Counted from the stretch's first letter, positions 9,338-18,609 are shown. The stretch is 33,599 nt of DNA from an uncultured Clostridium sp. (GCA_900553685.1 USEI01000015.1:1-33599), one strand, 5' to 3'. Program-made: numbers and translations. The notes: generated by a model from the letters alone, not told the origin.

Positions 9338-10459
9338 TTACATCTTTTGTCCTAACTGAATTTCTAAAATCCTTTCCGTATTATTCCTTTTTACAGTTAG
9401 TTTTACTTTATCTTTTGGATTTTTAGAATAGATATATTTTCTAAGATCATTCATTTTGTTTATTTCTGTATCATCAATTTTAGTTATTATATCTCCTACC
9501 CTAATTTCTTTATTAAATAATGGCCCATCTGCAGAAATACTTGCAACATATACACCACTTTTTATTTCTAAGTTATTTTCCAAATATGGAATTACTTCTT
9601 TGTCATAACCATAAATTCCTAAATATGCTTCTTCAAATTTTCCTGTATTCATCAATTTTTCTAAAATTGGTTTTACTATATTTATTGGAACTGCAAATCC
9701 TATTCCTTCTGCTTCAGTTATTTTAACAGTATTTACTCCTATTAGCTCTCCTTTTGTATTAACTAAAGGTCCGCCACTATTTCCTTCATTTATAGTTGCA
9801 TCTGTTTGAATTAAATCTTCCATATAACTTGAAGTTTCACCTTCTTGTAATTTTATTGTCCTATCTTTTCCACTTATAATCCCCTTTGTAACTGTTCTTT
9901 GAAATTCTATTCCGATTGGATTTCCAATAGCATATACCTCATCTGCTAAATTTATTTTATCTGAATCTGCAAGTTCAATATAATGTAAGTTAGTGGCTGC
10001 AATTTTTACTATTGCTAAATCTAAATTAGTATCTGCCCATACAACTGTACCATCATATATTTGACCATTTTCTAATGTAACATAGCAATTACTATATTTA
10101 TTCCCCGCAACATGTTGATTTGTTAAAATATATCCATTATCTGAAAGGATTATTCCACTTCCAAGTCCTAATTTTTGTTCTGAATTGTCCAAAAAAATTG
10201 ATGTTCCGTTTTGCTTTAGTTTTGATATTCCCACAACTGTTTTGACTACTTCGTTTATATGTTTCTGAATATTGTTTTCAACATTTTGTTCATTTTCTGT
10301 GGATAATTTGCTCGTTTCATAATTATTCAACTCAGTTTGATTTATGTTATTTCCATCAAGTTTTAAAATCAAAATTATTAAAAGGCTAATTACACTTACA
10401 AAAAATATAAACATCATAATCTGTTCTTTAAGTTTATCATTTTTGCTTTCATAGTACAT
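9338..10459 (-). CDS. htrA: HtrA/DegP-type membrane-anchored serine protease with PDZ domain
   Basis: A 373-residue S1C protease that degrades or processes misfolded envelope proteins. An N-terminal membrane helix (about 15-34) is followed by an Asn/Glu-rich linker (35-65) and a trypsin-like domain with the full triad: H116 in TNQHVAG, D147 in NLDLAIV and S228 in NEGNSGGPLV. One PDZ domain fills about 275-373 (AYLGIYGYD, then VGDIITKIDDTEI). The layout matches the YkdA/YyxA type of Firmicutes. In Bacillus and Clostridium it often lies near yycJ/walJ; here the two are about 22 kb apart. Start: ATG after AAAGGAATGAG. It is convergent with the AAA+ gene. Confidence 0.93.
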   Translation of the reverse strand: MYYESKNDKLKEQIMMFIFFVSVISLLIILILKLDGNNINQTELNNYETSKLSTENEQNVENNIQKHINEVVKTVVGISKLKQNGTSIFLDNSEQKLGLGSGIILSDNGYILTNQHVAGNKYSNCYVTLENGQIYDGTVVWADTNLDLAIVKIAATNLHYIELADSDKINLADEVYAIGNPIGIEFQRTVTKGIISGKDRTIKLQEGETSSYMEDLIQTDATINEGNSGGPLVNTKGELIGVNTVKITEAEGIGFAVPINIVKPILEKLMNTGKFEEAYLGIYGYDKEVIPYLENNLEIKSGVYVASISADGPLFNKEIRVGDIITKIDDTEINKMNDLRKYIYSKNPKDKVKLTVKRNNTERILEIQLGQKM

Positions 10460-10576
10460 ATTTATCTCATTCCTTTCAAAAATATTTTTCCATTTATTTC
10501 ATATTTTATACAGTAATAATTTTTCATTAATAATTGTAATATTTTTTCGAATACTATATATTAATATAATTAATTG

Positions 10577-10605
10577 TTTACTTATTTTTTAAAAAATGAT
10601 AATAT
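10577..10605 (+). promoter_or_regulatory. Promoter of the HD-GYP regulator gene
   Basis: TTTACT (10577-10582), a 17-base spacer and TAATAT (10600-10605), about 28 bases before the start codon, with an AAAGGAG ribosome site between. Fits a housekeeping promoter. Confidence 0.5.
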
Positions 10606-10633
10606 ATAAGTAGTATTTTTAAAGGAGTTTAGT

Positions 10634-11683
10634 ATGGTTTCTACAAATATTAATAATTATAAAATAATCGCTGTAGAAAATGATAATAATATATCTCATG
10701 CATTATCTAAAACAATTTTAGCTTCTCAATATTCTTTAAAAAAATTTGAAAATTTAGAAGAAGCTTATAAAGTTTTAAAAATAGAAAAATTTGATATATT
10801 AATTTTAGATTATTCTATTAACTCAGAAAAAAAATTTGAAATATTAAAAAAAATTAGAGAATTAGATGAAGATTTATATATAATACTTGTTATAAGTTCA
10901 AGAATATCTCAAGTAACTTTAAAAAAATTAAAAACTATAGTAATTCAAGGATATTGTGAAAAAAACGATAAATTAAATCAATTACCTTTATTTATTGAAT
11001 CTGCAATTAAATCTATAGATCAGATGAAAACAATAAAAAATATAAATAATGAACTTTTAAAATCTAAAGAACAACTTGAAAAAGCATATTTAGAAAGTAT
11101 TGAAACTCTTAGATATACAGTTGAAGCAAAAGATAATTACACTAGAGGTCACTCTGATAGAGTATCTCAATATTCTGTTTTAATTGGATTAAATCTTGGG
11201 CTATCTCCATTTGATTTAAAAACTTTAAGAATTGGTGGACTATTTCATGATATTGGAAAAATAGGAATTTCAGATTCAATACTATTAAAAAATGGAAAAT
11301 TGACTGAAGAAGAATATAATGAAATAAAAAAACATCCAATTATAGGAAAAAATATTTTATCAAACGCTGAAATTTTTAAAGATATAATTCCTATTGTTTT
11401 ATATCATCATGAAAGATATGATGGAAAAGGATATCCTTATGGATTAGCAGATAAAGACATTCCTCTCCTTGCTAGAATAGTTTCAGTAGCAGATGCTTTT
11501 GATGCAATGACATCAAAACGTTCCTATAGAAATGAATTAAGCTTGGATTTTGTTAAAGAAGAAATAAAATCTAAGATAGGAACACAATTTGACCCAATAG
11601 TAGCAACAACATTTTTGGATATTTTAAACAATGAACATAGATTAATTTCTGAAATACACAAAAGTCATTATTTTTTTGAGTAA
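10634..11683 (+). CDS. Receiver/HD-GYP protein, probable cyclic-di-GMP phosphodiesterase
   Basis: A 349-residue RpfG-like response regulator. The receiver domain (about 10-125) has acidic residues E15/D17, phospho-acceptor D59 in ILILDYS and a Lys in GYCEKND. A coiled linker (125-155) leads to an HD-GYP domain with the catalytic HDIGK (in GLFHDIGKIG) and HHERYDGKGYP signatures, followed by FDAMTSKRSYR, all intact, so cleavage of cyclic-di-GMP is expected. No partner histidine kinase is in the window. Base use is like its neighbours. The last nine residues (after ISEIHK) are not part of the domain. Confidence 0.9.
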   Translation: MVSTNINNYKIIAVENDNNISHALSKTILASQYSLKKFENLEEAYKVLKIEKFDILILDYSINSEKKFEILKKIRELDEDLYIILVISSRISQVTLKKLKTIVIQGYCEKNDKLNQLPLFIESAIKSIDQMKTIKNINNELLKSKEQLEKAYLESIETLRYTVEAKDNYTRGHSDRVSQYSVLIGLNLGLSPFDLKTLRIGGLFHDIGKIGISDSILLKNGKLTEEEYNEIKKHPIIGKNILSNAEIFKDIIPIVLYHHERYDGKGYPYGLADKDIPLLARIVSVADAFDAMTSKRSYRNELSLDFVKEEIKSKIGTQFDPIVATTFLDILNNEHRLISEIHKSHYFFE

Positions 11684-11729
11684 TACTGCTCAAAAATTAA
11701 TATATATTTTAATAAAGGGGGATAAAAAT

Positions 11730-12545
11730 ATGACAATTAGCGAACTAAAAAAAGACGCAAAAGTCAAGTTGTCTGGTAGTTATAAAAAAGCTTTTTTAAT
11801 TTGCTTAATTTACTATGCTCTTATATTTGCATTAACTTATGCAGTTAGCTTTATAAATAATACCGGAATAAGACTAATTTTTGACATAGCAATAGCTATC
11901 ATTTCTGTTCCACTTTCATTTGGTATAATTTCAACATTTATAAAAATTGTAAGAAATGAAGATGTTGCTATATTAGATTTTCTAAAAATAGGCTTTAGTA
12001 ATTTTAAAGGAGCTTGGAGAACCTATTTAAGAACTATAGTAAATTTAATATTACCTATAATTCTTTTAGTAGCTTCATACATATTTTTGATTTATACATT
12101 ATTACAAGTAGCTTTCTTAAGTGTCACTTCTTCTAATATCTCATCAAATGTAACTAATCTTTTCTTTATTTCACTTGTGCTTGTAGTAGTTGCTTTAATA
12201 TTCTATATTTATAAATCACTATCTTATTCATTAACATTATATATTCTTCATGATAAACCAACTGCTACTGGTAAAGAAATTAATAATGAAAGTAAAAAAT
12301 TAATGAAAGGAAATAAATGGAAAATATTCTTATTAACATTATCTTTCATTGGTTGGATGTTATTAATATTATTAGTTTCATATTTAGCTATTATGCTATT
12401 AGGTCAAACAGCAGGATATATAATTTCTTCTTTAGGAACAATTATTTTATCACCATATATTAGTGCTAGTTTAGTTTGTTTCTACGAAGATTTAAAAGAC
12501 GAAAATAATGAAAATCAAAAAGATGAACCTGTTAAAGAAGCTTAA
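11730..12545 (+). CDS. DUF975-family membrane protein
   Basis: A 271-residue protein of about six membrane helices. The N terminus MTISELKKDAKVKLSGSYKK is the DUF975 signature, a charged amphipathic helix before the first membrane span. I start it at the ATG at 11730 because an AAAGGGGG ribosome site lies just upstream; a longer reading from 11676 would overlap the end of the HD-GYP gene and lacks a ribosome site. The tail is charged (DLKDENNENQKDEPVKEA). It probably forms an operon with the HD-GYP gene 46 bases upstream. The function of the family is unknown. Confidence 0.8.
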   Translation: MTISELKKDAKVKLSGSYKKAFLICLIYYALIFALTYAVSFINNTGIRLIFDIAIAIISVPLSFGIISTFIKIVRNEDVAILDFLKIGFSNFKGAWRTYLRTIVNLILPIILLVASYIFLIYTLLQVAFLSVTSSNISSNVTNLFFISLVLVVVALIFYIYKSLSYSLTLYILHDKPTATGKEINNESKKLMKGNKWKIFLLTLSFIGWMLLILLVSYLAIMLLGQTAGYIISSLGTIILSPYISASLVCFYEDLKDENNENQKDEPVKEA

Positions 12546-12605
12546 AAAATTAAATTAAATATATGATAAATGTTTTAGAATATTTATTATGACATTTTAA
12601 AACTT

Positions 12606-12644
12606 TTTTATAATAGAAATTTTTTAAAAATTTCTATTATAAAA
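12606..12644. repeat. 39-bp perfect AT palindrome
   Basis: Positions 12606-12624 are the exact reverse complement of 12626-12644 around a single central base: a 19-bp arm inverted repeat with essentially no loop. It lies between the DUF975 stop and the downstream terminator. Confidence 0.75.
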
Positions 12645-12651
12645 TTATAAA

Positions 12652-12710
12652 AAATTCAAGTATTGAATTAAAGTAAATACACTTTAGTATCAAACTTGAA
12701 TTTTTTTATT
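12652..12710. terminator. Bidirectional terminator between DUF975 and VanW genes
   Basis: AAATTCAAG (12652-12660) pairs with CTTGAATTT (12695-12703), with an inner AAAGT/ACTTT stem. Seven T follow on the plus strand and a T-run follows on the minus strand, suiting the two convergent genes. Confidence 0.8.
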
Positions 12711-12721
12711 TATTTTAAATT

Positions 12722-14839
12722 TTATTGTGCCGGTACTGGTGTGCCCACACCAACTCTTATAATAGATTTCATTGGACTGTATGTATCATTTGATAAAATC
12801 TCTTTTGATACTACTGCCCCATTAAGTCTTTTTTCAATATATGTTGTTACTTTATATCCTGGTTGCCCTGCTTGAACTACTACTTGTTGTCCTGGTAATA
12901 ATGTTGCATCTTGTACATAAGAAGTAGTATAAGGTATAGATTGAGTTGTTACTGGTAAAATTTTTATTTCATATTCTTTTTCTTCTTGTATTCCATGTAT
13001 TTTAAACTCTGCTATTCCATTTTTTACTGTTGCTTCTATTTTTATTGGATAAGATCTTGAATTTTTAAATTGAAAATCTATTGTACCATATACAACTGTA
13101 GCATCTCTACCAGTTCTTACATAAGAAGTTGGAAAAGAATGATTTCTTCTTTCAACTATTTCCAAGTTTCCAAGCAATACTGCATTATACAAAGTTGAAG
13201 AAATTTGACAAATTCCTCCAGCTAAACCATCAACAACTCCACCATCTGCATAAATTTTTGCATCTTTATAGCCTTCTTCAACTGTTCTTTTTCCAACAAC
13301 TTTGTTAAAAGAAAATACATCTCCTGGCATTAGAACAGTCCCATTTATTTTATTTGCTGCAATTTCTAAATTTATACTTCTATTTCTATTACTTGCATCA
13401 TATTTTGTGCTAAAAGATGATACTAAATATGGAAAAGCTTCTGTACCCAAATCTTTTATAGTTTTATTTGCTTTAGTTATTTTTAATGGAATTGAATATT
13501 CTTCCTTATCTTCAGAAGTAATTAAATTTTTAGCTTCTTCTAAAGAAATATTAAAATCTATTCCATCTACATCAGGATAAATTTTATATGGGTCTGTTTC
13601 ATAATAAGCATCTTGAGGCTCTCTATAAACTTCATTATAAATTTTTTCTATATCAATTTTACTTGCCTTAGCATTTTCAGTTGGTATTTCTATTGTTTGC
13701 TTATATTCTGGATTTGACGTTTCTTCTATACTACGATTATTAATTGCTTTTAAAATATTTTGTTTTAATTCTTCTTTTTTTACCTGTATACCATCTGTTC
13801 CTTTGTTTATTATTAATTCATTATCTTCTATATAATAACTTGGTTCTACAACAATTCCAGGTATTTTAGAACTTACATCATCTATAAAATTAGCTAATAA
13901 TTCTTCATTATATGTATATTCTAAATCTATGTTTTTTCCTAAAAAGGTTGTAAATAATAATGTATAATTATTTTTTAGAATATTTCCATCTCTTCCAACA
14001 TTATATGCATATTTTAGAGAATCTTTTACTTTATATGCAAATTCTATTTGCTCTGGTTTTATTGTAATATTATATTCATCACCATATTTTAAAGTTATCT
14101 CTGGAGCAAGAATATTATTAATAGAATTTTGTACTCTTTCTTCAGCTTCTTCTAAACTTAAATTAGATATATCTATATTTCTAATTTTTACACCTTTAAT
14201 ATACTTTGTATTATTTATATTTAATAAAGCAAAAATTGTTGAAAATAAGATTATTAACACTATAAGAACAATGATAAATATAGCTATGTATACTCTTCTT
14301 TTTTTCTTTTTAAGCATTTCTTTTACATAGTCTGGTGTTTCTTCAGTATCGTTTTTTACTACTAATTCTTTAGTCGCTATTTCAGAAACTTTTTTATCTG
14401 TTTTTTCTCCATTTTCAGTTTGTTTATTTTTTATACTTTCAGAATTATCATCAATTTGTTTCTTAGCGTTTTTATTTTCATTATCATCTTTTTCTAATAC
14501 GCTTTTATCTTCTTTTTTATTTTTAGATGTTTTTTTCTTTTTATTTGAATGTTCAGACTTTTCTTTTTCAGCTTCAATATTTTTTTCTATGTTTATTTCT
14601 TTATTTTCTATTTTATCCTCTGCTGTAACGTCTTCCTTATTTTCAACTTTTTTAGTAACTAAATTTTCTCCAGCTTCTTCGTGATTTTTTTGTTCATTTT
14701 CTTTTTGATTTTTCTTAGTATTATCTGTTTTATTTTCTTCTACTTTATTTTCAGTTTGTTTAATATTTTCTAAATTCTTATCTTTTGAGTTATTAATTTT
14801 GTTTTTATTTTTATTCTTTTTCTTTTTAGCAGCAGACAT
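12722..14839 (-). CDS. VanW/G5 cell-surface protein with a long charged cytoplasmic tail
   Basis: A 705-residue type II membrane protein. Residues 1-170 are almost only Lys, Glu, Asn and Asp (KKKKNKNKNKINN), predicted disordered and cytoplasmic; a membrane helix spans about 183-207. Outside are a YoaR-like peptidoglycan-binding region (about 210-480), a VanW domain (about 490-620; MPGDVFSFNKVVG, GGICQISSTLYNAVL, RRNHSFPTSYV) and a C-terminal G5 domain (LPGQQVVVQAGQPGYKV, NGAVVSKEILS). VanW/YoaR proteins are linked to the wall, but their reaction is unknown. The charged leader is much longer than in typical YoaR proteins. Start: ATG after GGAAAGGAAG, with a good promoter just upstream. Confidence 0.9.
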   Translation of the reverse strand: MSAAKKKKNKNKNKINNSKDKNLENIKQTENKVEENKTDNTKKNQKENEQKNHEEAGENLVTKKVENKEDVTAEDKIENKEINIEKNIEAEKEKSEHSNKKKKTSKNKKEDKSVLEKDDNENKNAKKQIDDNSESIKNKQTENGEKTDKKVSEIATKELVVKNDTEETPDYVKEMLKKKKRRVYIAIFIIVLIVLIILFSTIFALLNINNTKYIKGVKIRNIDISNLSLEEAEERVQNSINNILAPEITLKYGDEYNITIKPEQIEFAYKVKDSLKYAYNVGRDGNILKNNYTLLFTTFLGKNIDLEYTYNEELLANFIDDVSSKIPGIVVEPSYYIEDNELIINKGTDGIQVKKEELKQNILKAINNRSIEETSNPEYKQTIEIPTENAKASKIDIEKIYNEVYREPQDAYYETDPYKIYPDVDGIDFNISLEEAKNLITSEDKEEYSIPLKITKANKTIKDLGTEAFPYLVSSFSTKYDASNRNRSINLEIAANKINGTVLMPGDVFSFNKVVGKRTVEEGYKDAKIYADGGVVDGLAGGICQISSTLYNAVLLGNLEIVERRNHSFPTSYVRTGRDATVVYGTIDFQFKNSRSYPIKIEATVKNGIAEFKIHGIQEEKEYEIKILPVTTQSIPYTTSYVQDATLLPGQQVVVQAGQPGYKVTTYIEKRLNGAVVSKEILSNDTYSPMKSIIRVGVGTPVPAQ

Positions 14840-14874
14840 ATAAAAGTCTTCCTTTCCCCTTAAATTCGCTTAAT

Positions 14875-14903
14875 ATATTATCATAACTTATTTTTTTCTG
14901 CAA
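14875..14903 (-). promoter_or_regulatory. Promoter of the VanW gene
   Basis: Minus strand TTGCAG (14903-14898), a 17-base spacer and TAATAT (14880-14875), ending 36 bases before the start codon. Good housekeeping match. Confidence 0.65.
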
Positions 14904-14951
14904 TATCTTTTTTCCCTATGGACAATAAAAAAAATTATATATATAATTACG

Positions 14952-14977
14952 ATAGAATATTACTTTATATATTCTAT
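14952..14977. promoter_or_regulatory. Candidate operator of the XRE-S24 regulator
   Basis: Perfect inverted repeat ATAGAATA (14952-14959) and TATTCTAT (14970-14977), with half-sites 18 bases centre to centre, in the divergent region 60 bases before the regulator gene. The spacing suits a dimeric repressor on one face of the helix. Binding is inferred. Confidence 0.45.
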
Positions 14978-15037
14978 TCGTAAAAAATAATTATATTATT
15001 TAAATTTTAATTATATAAAACAAGAGAGGTACCAAAA

Positions 15038-15604
15038 ATGATAGGAGAAATGCTTTCAAAAATAAGAAAAGAAAAAGGAATGTCTAAAACAGAGCTTGCT
15101 AATGAAACTAAAATTAATATTGGGCATTTAACACATATTGAAAAAGGTGAAAGAAACCCTAGCCATAAAGCTTTAAAAGCTATTTGTTATGCTTTAAATA
15201 TTCCTTATCAGCCTTTATCTTATGCTTATGACAAAACACTATCAGAAGACCAGATTGATTATAAATACATAGATTATGTTTCATATAATCAAGTTCCAGC
15301 AATTTCAAAAATCGATGAATACATTACTTGTCCTTATGATTTTGCTAATGCATCTTTTGCCTATAAAGTTCCAGACAATTCAATGGAACCCTTAGTAAAA
15401 GAAGGTTCTTATGCTTTCATTGAAATTAATGGTCTTGTAGACAATAAAGCTATAGGTTTATTCAAATTAAATGATGAATATCTTATTCGTAGACTTATGT
15501 ATAAAAATGATAAATTCGTTTTACGAGCTGATAATAAAGAAGTAAAAGATATAACAGTTAATTCAAGAGATACCTTTCAAATTATTGGTAGAGTATATAT
15601 ATAA
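15038..15604 (+). CDS. XRE-family regulator with a LexA/CI-like S24 domain lacking the catalytic Lys
   Basis: A 188-residue DNA-binding protein: an N-terminal helix-turn-helix of the XRE type (about 1-62; SKTELANETKINIGHLTHIE) and a C-terminal peptidase S24/LexA-like domain (about 85-188). The nucleophile S115 is present in DNSMEPLVKEGSYAF, but the position of the catalytic Lys in the usual VKRL is Arg (R151 in LIRRL), so self-cleavage as in LexA is doubtful; no clear Ala-Gly cleavage site is seen either. It may be a non-cleaving ligand-responsive repressor. Start: ATG after GAGAGG. Fifteen bases downstream lies a carbohydrate-binding-like gene, presumably in the same operon. Confidence 0.85.
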   Translation: MIGEMLSKIRKEKGMSKTELANETKINIGHLTHIEKGERNPSHKALKAICYALNIPYQPLSYAYDKTLSEDQIDYKYIDYVSYNQVPAISKIDEYITCPYDFANASFAYKVPDNSMEPLVKEGSYAFIEINGLVDNKAIGLFKLNDEYLIRRLMYKNDKFVLRADNKEVKDITVNSRDTFQIIGRVYI

Positions 15605-15619
15605 CGAGAGGAGAAATTT

Positions 15620-16078
15620 ATGGAATTAGTTAAAAACATATTTTTTAATACAGATAGATTGACACCAAATACCACAGTAAAGATTTCATATACTGGAAAG
15701 TTTTTTCAAGATAATTCTACAAATGTGTATATTCACTATGGTTTTGGTAATAATTGGGAAAATGTTGTAGACGCAGAAATGACTAAAACTGATCTTGGCT
15801 TTCAAATAGAAATCGAGCTATTAGACAAAGATACTTTTAATTTTTGTATAAAAAATGAAAAAGATGAATGGGATAATAATGATGGAAATAATTACATATT
15901 CAAAATTGAGCATCCTGAAACTGGATTAATTCTTTTTGAAGATTTAAAACCTACTAGACGTTTAAGAAAAACTTATCTTTTATCAAAAAAAATAAAACTT
16001 GCCATATATAAAATTTTGATATCAATACCAAAATTATTAACTGGTAATTATAAGAAAAAGTCTGAAGAAAACAATTAA
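15620..16078 (+). CDS. CBM25-like carbohydrate-binding domain protein
   Basis: A 152-residue protein without a signal peptide. Residues 15-100 resemble starch-binding CBM25/CBM53 domains: VYIHYGFGNNWENV, M-x-K-T, FNFCIKNEKDEWDNNDGNNY (the family has AFNDGN..WDNN.G.NY). The remaining 50 residues are basic, with a possible amphipathic helix (SKKIKLAIYKILISIPKLL), perhaps a membrane association. A cytoplasmic binding domain next to a regulator suggests a role in glycogen or storage-glucan sensing, which is inference. Start: ATG after GAGAGGAG. It ends at a strong bidirectional terminator. Confidence 0.65.
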   Translation: MELVKNIFFNTDRLTPNTTVKISYTGKFFQDNSTNVYIHYGFGNNWENVVDAEMTKTDLGFQIEIELLDKDTFNFCIKNEKDEWDNNDGNNYIFKIEHPETGLILFEDLKPTRRLRKTYLLSKKIKLAIYKILISIPKLLTGNYKKKSEENN

Positions 16079-16115
16079 AACATAAAAAGAATTTTAGATA
16101 ATTTTCTTTTTATAT

Positions 16116-16171
16116 AAAAAAGTGTCATGATATATACTATATTTTTTAGTATATTTTCATAACACTTTTTT
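16116..16171. terminator. Bidirectional terminator
   Basis: AAAAAAGTGT (16116-16125) pairs with ACACTTTTTT (16162-16171), extended by an inner ATATACT/AGTATAT stem. T-runs on both strands suit the convergent CBM25-like and SDR genes. Confidence 0.8.
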
Positions 16172-16227
16172 CATATGCTCTGCTTTTTATAAAAATTGAT
16201 ATGGAATCTAAATCATTTTTTCAAATT

Positions 16228-16959
16228 TTATGTTATAACAAGGCCCCCATTTGGAGATATTACTTGTCCAGTTGTAAATTCATCTTCAATTAACCATTTA
16301 ACACATCTTGTGATATCTATTGGCTTTCCTCGCTTATTTAAAGGAGTTTCTTCTTCAACAACTTTCCAATCTTCTTCTGTTAAATTTTTGTTCATATCTG
16401 TATCTATTGCTCCTGGTGCAATAGAATTTATTCTAATATTGGAAGGGCCAAGCTCTTTTGCTAAAGCCTTTGTCATACCATCAATTCCAGCTTTAGCCAT
16501 AGAATAATGCACCTCACATGAGCCTCCTGTTAATCCATATATAGATGATATATTTATTATTATTCCATTATGCAACTTTAGCATATTTTTTACAACTTCT
16601 TGTGTTGTATAAAAAACAGAATATAAATTTACTTTCATCATTTTATCAAAATCTTCTTCTGTTATATCTGTAAATAGTTTTTCTTCTGCAATTCCTGCAT
16701 TATTTATTAAAACGTCAATTTTATTGTATTTTTCTATTACAAAATTTACCAAATTTTCAACTTCTTGTTTTCTAGAAACATCTGCTTTAAAAATATCTAT
16801 TTTTATATTCTTATTTTTTAATTCTTCTTGTAAATCTTTTGCTTCTTTTTCTGAATTATTATAATTAGCTATCACTTTATAACCATCTAGAGCTAAATTA
16901 TATGCTATATTTCTTCCTATTCCTCTACTTGCTCCTGTTACTAAAACTATTTTTTCCAT
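16228..16959 (-). CDS. Short-chain dehydrogenase/reductase, FabG-like
   Basis: A 243-residue NAD(P)-dependent oxidoreductase of the classical SDR type. Cofactor motif TGASRGIG (8-15), NNAG (86-89), and the catalytic tetrad N111, S139 in NISSIYG, Y152 and K156 in HYSMAK. It looks like 3-oxoacyl-ACP reductase (FabG), but it does not lie in a fatty-acid cluster, so the substrate may be a sugar or polyketide-like alcohol. Start: ATG after GAGGAA. It lies 27 bases after the GtrII-like gene, so the two are probably co-transcribed. Confidence 0.9.
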   Translation of the reverse strand: MEKIVLVTGASRGIGRNIAYNLALDGYKVIANYNNSEKEAKDLQEELKNKNIKIDIFKADVSRKQEVENLVNFVIEKYNKIDVLINNAGIAEEKLFTDITEEDFDKMMKVNLYSVFYTTQEVVKNMLKLHNGIIINISSIYGLTGGSCEVHYSMAKAGIDGMTKALAKELGPSNIRINSIAPGAIDTDMNKNLTEEDWKVVEEETPLNKRGKPIDITRCVKWLIEDEFTTGQVISPNGGLVIT

Positions 16960-16986
16960 AATCTTTAATTCCTCACAATATAATTT

Positions 16987-18609
16987 TTAATATGGCAATG
17001 GTGGATTTTCACTTAATTTTACAACAACAATTCCATTTAATACTTTAACAGAATTCGTTGCTGGAAAAACGTCCATATCTTTATATTCTTGACTATTAAC
17101 AATAGTATAATAAGTGTTTTCACTACATGGAACAAAATCCACACCTAAAAATACTTTTAAGAAACTCATCCATGTTCCTATTTGTCCTGCATAAGTTCCA
17201 TGAAATGTTGTATTATTTACTATAGAACCAATAGTATAGTTATATAAGCTTGAAGTCCTTGGATAATTATTATTTCCCACAATTCCACCAAAAAGAATTT
17301 CTGCATCTTTAGTATATCCGGTTGTATTTTCTATTCTATCCATAATACGTACTGTAGTTGAATATGCTTGGTTATATGTAAGTTTTAAAGCACTATATGA
17401 AGTATTTGTTGCAATATAATATGTAAGCATTATTAATACACAAAACAATACTCCAATCCATTTTAAAATTATAAATTTCTCGATTAATTCAAAAATTGCA
17501 AACGCAAATGGTATCATTAATATAAGTTGTGTTCCTGTTAGAGCATATATTGTTGTACTACAAGCTATAACATCAATTATATTTAAAGCAAGTGGTAATA
17601 GTGCTAAAAATAAGATTGAAATAACAATTCTAAAAACTCTTTCCTTTTTATTTTCAGATTTAATAGAAAAAATTGATATTAAACATGAAATTCCAAACAT
17701 TAAAAAGAATATTCCATATAATACTTCTCTTCTATAATTTGAATTATATACAATAGAATCACCCAAAAAGAAGAAAAGAAAATCTTTGTATGCTTGAATT
17801 ATCGTCGTTTTTAAATTTAATATAATATCCATTATACTAATATTATTTGCACCTTTATAAGCTGCAAATTCTACTCCTGAAACTTTTAAAAGAATCATTG
17901 TAATAATATAATAAATAATTCCTCCAGCAATAACTGAAATTACTGTTTTTAAAATATTTATAAAAATTTCTTTAATACTTTTTTCACCTTTTATTAAATG
18001 AAGAACTGATACCATTACACAAAGTCCAACAGTTACTCCAACATAGCTTTGATAAATACTAAGCACCATCATAAAACAAATACTTGATAGTACAATACCC
18101 CACTTTTTATAAGGAAATTTATATATAAACCATACAACTAAAGTTGCAATAAGCATATTTGCACAATATGCAAAAGAAGTATATACATATAGTAAAGTTA
18201 CTGTGAATGTTGGTGTTAATACTAAGGCAATAGAAGTAAAAAATATAGAAATTTTACTTTTAAGATTGAATACATCTACTAAAAATACAGCAGTTATTGC
18301 CATAAGAATAATATTAAAAATTGTTGTAATACTTGGTATTGCTATAAAACTTGTAACTCTCGTGATTAACTCTATTCCCCATCTTCCCAAAGTTGTTTCC
18401 CAAAGTCCTGCTCTAGAATAAGAAATAGAATTCCATAAACCATCTTGGCTCATTATCATTTCAGTTATCATAGTTATATGTGTTATTATTCCTACAATAA
18501 TTGTTATTAAAAATGCCATCTTTTTTTTATTATCAAACCATTTTAAAAATTTATCTAATACTTCATCTGGTGTGATAACTTTTAGATTATTTAATTTTTC
18601 TTTAATCAT
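16987..18609 (-). CDS. GtrII-like multispan membrane glycosyltransferase
   Basis: A 540-residue protein with about ten membrane helices and an extracytoplasmic C-terminal region (about 410-540) containing NNTT-type segments. The loop after the first helix (GRWGIELITR) and the overall layout fit the GtrII family of glucosyl transferases that modify surface glycans using lipid-linked sugar donors; the specific sugar cannot be read. I start at the ATG at 18609, which has a GGGAGAG ribosome site; a TTG five codons upstream would overlap that site. It is followed by the SDR gene. Confidence 0.65.
   Translation of the reverse strand: MIKEKLNNLKVITPDEVLDKFLKWFDNKKKMAFLITIIVGIITHITMITEMIMSQDGLWNSISYSRAGLWETTLGRWGIELITRVTSFIAIPSITTIFNIILMAITAVFLVDVFNLKSKISIFFTSIALVLTPTFTVTLLYVYTSFAYCANMLIATLVVWFIYKFPYKKWGIVLSSICFMMVLSIYQSYVGVTVGLCVMVSVLHLIKGEKSIKEIFINILKTVISVIAGGIIYYIITMILLKVSGVEFAAYKGANNISIMDIILNLKTTIIQAYKDFLFFFLGDSIVYNSNYRREVLYGIFFLMFGISCLISIFSIKSENKKERVFRIVISILFLALLPLALNIIDVIACSTTIYALTGTQLILMIPFAFAIFELIEKFIILKWIGVLFCVLIMLTYYIATNTSYSALKLTYNQAYSTTVRIMDRIENTTGYTKDAEILFGGIVGNNNYPRTSSLYNYTIGSIVNNTTFHGTYAGQIGTWMSFLKVFLGVDFVPCSENTYYTIVNSQEYKDMDVFPATNSVKVLNGIVVVKLSENPPLPY

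Noticed and set aside
15038..15604. Reading the XRE-S24 protein as LexA or a prophage repressor
   Set aside because: The catalytic Lys is missing, and no phage genes or SOS-type boxes are nearby.
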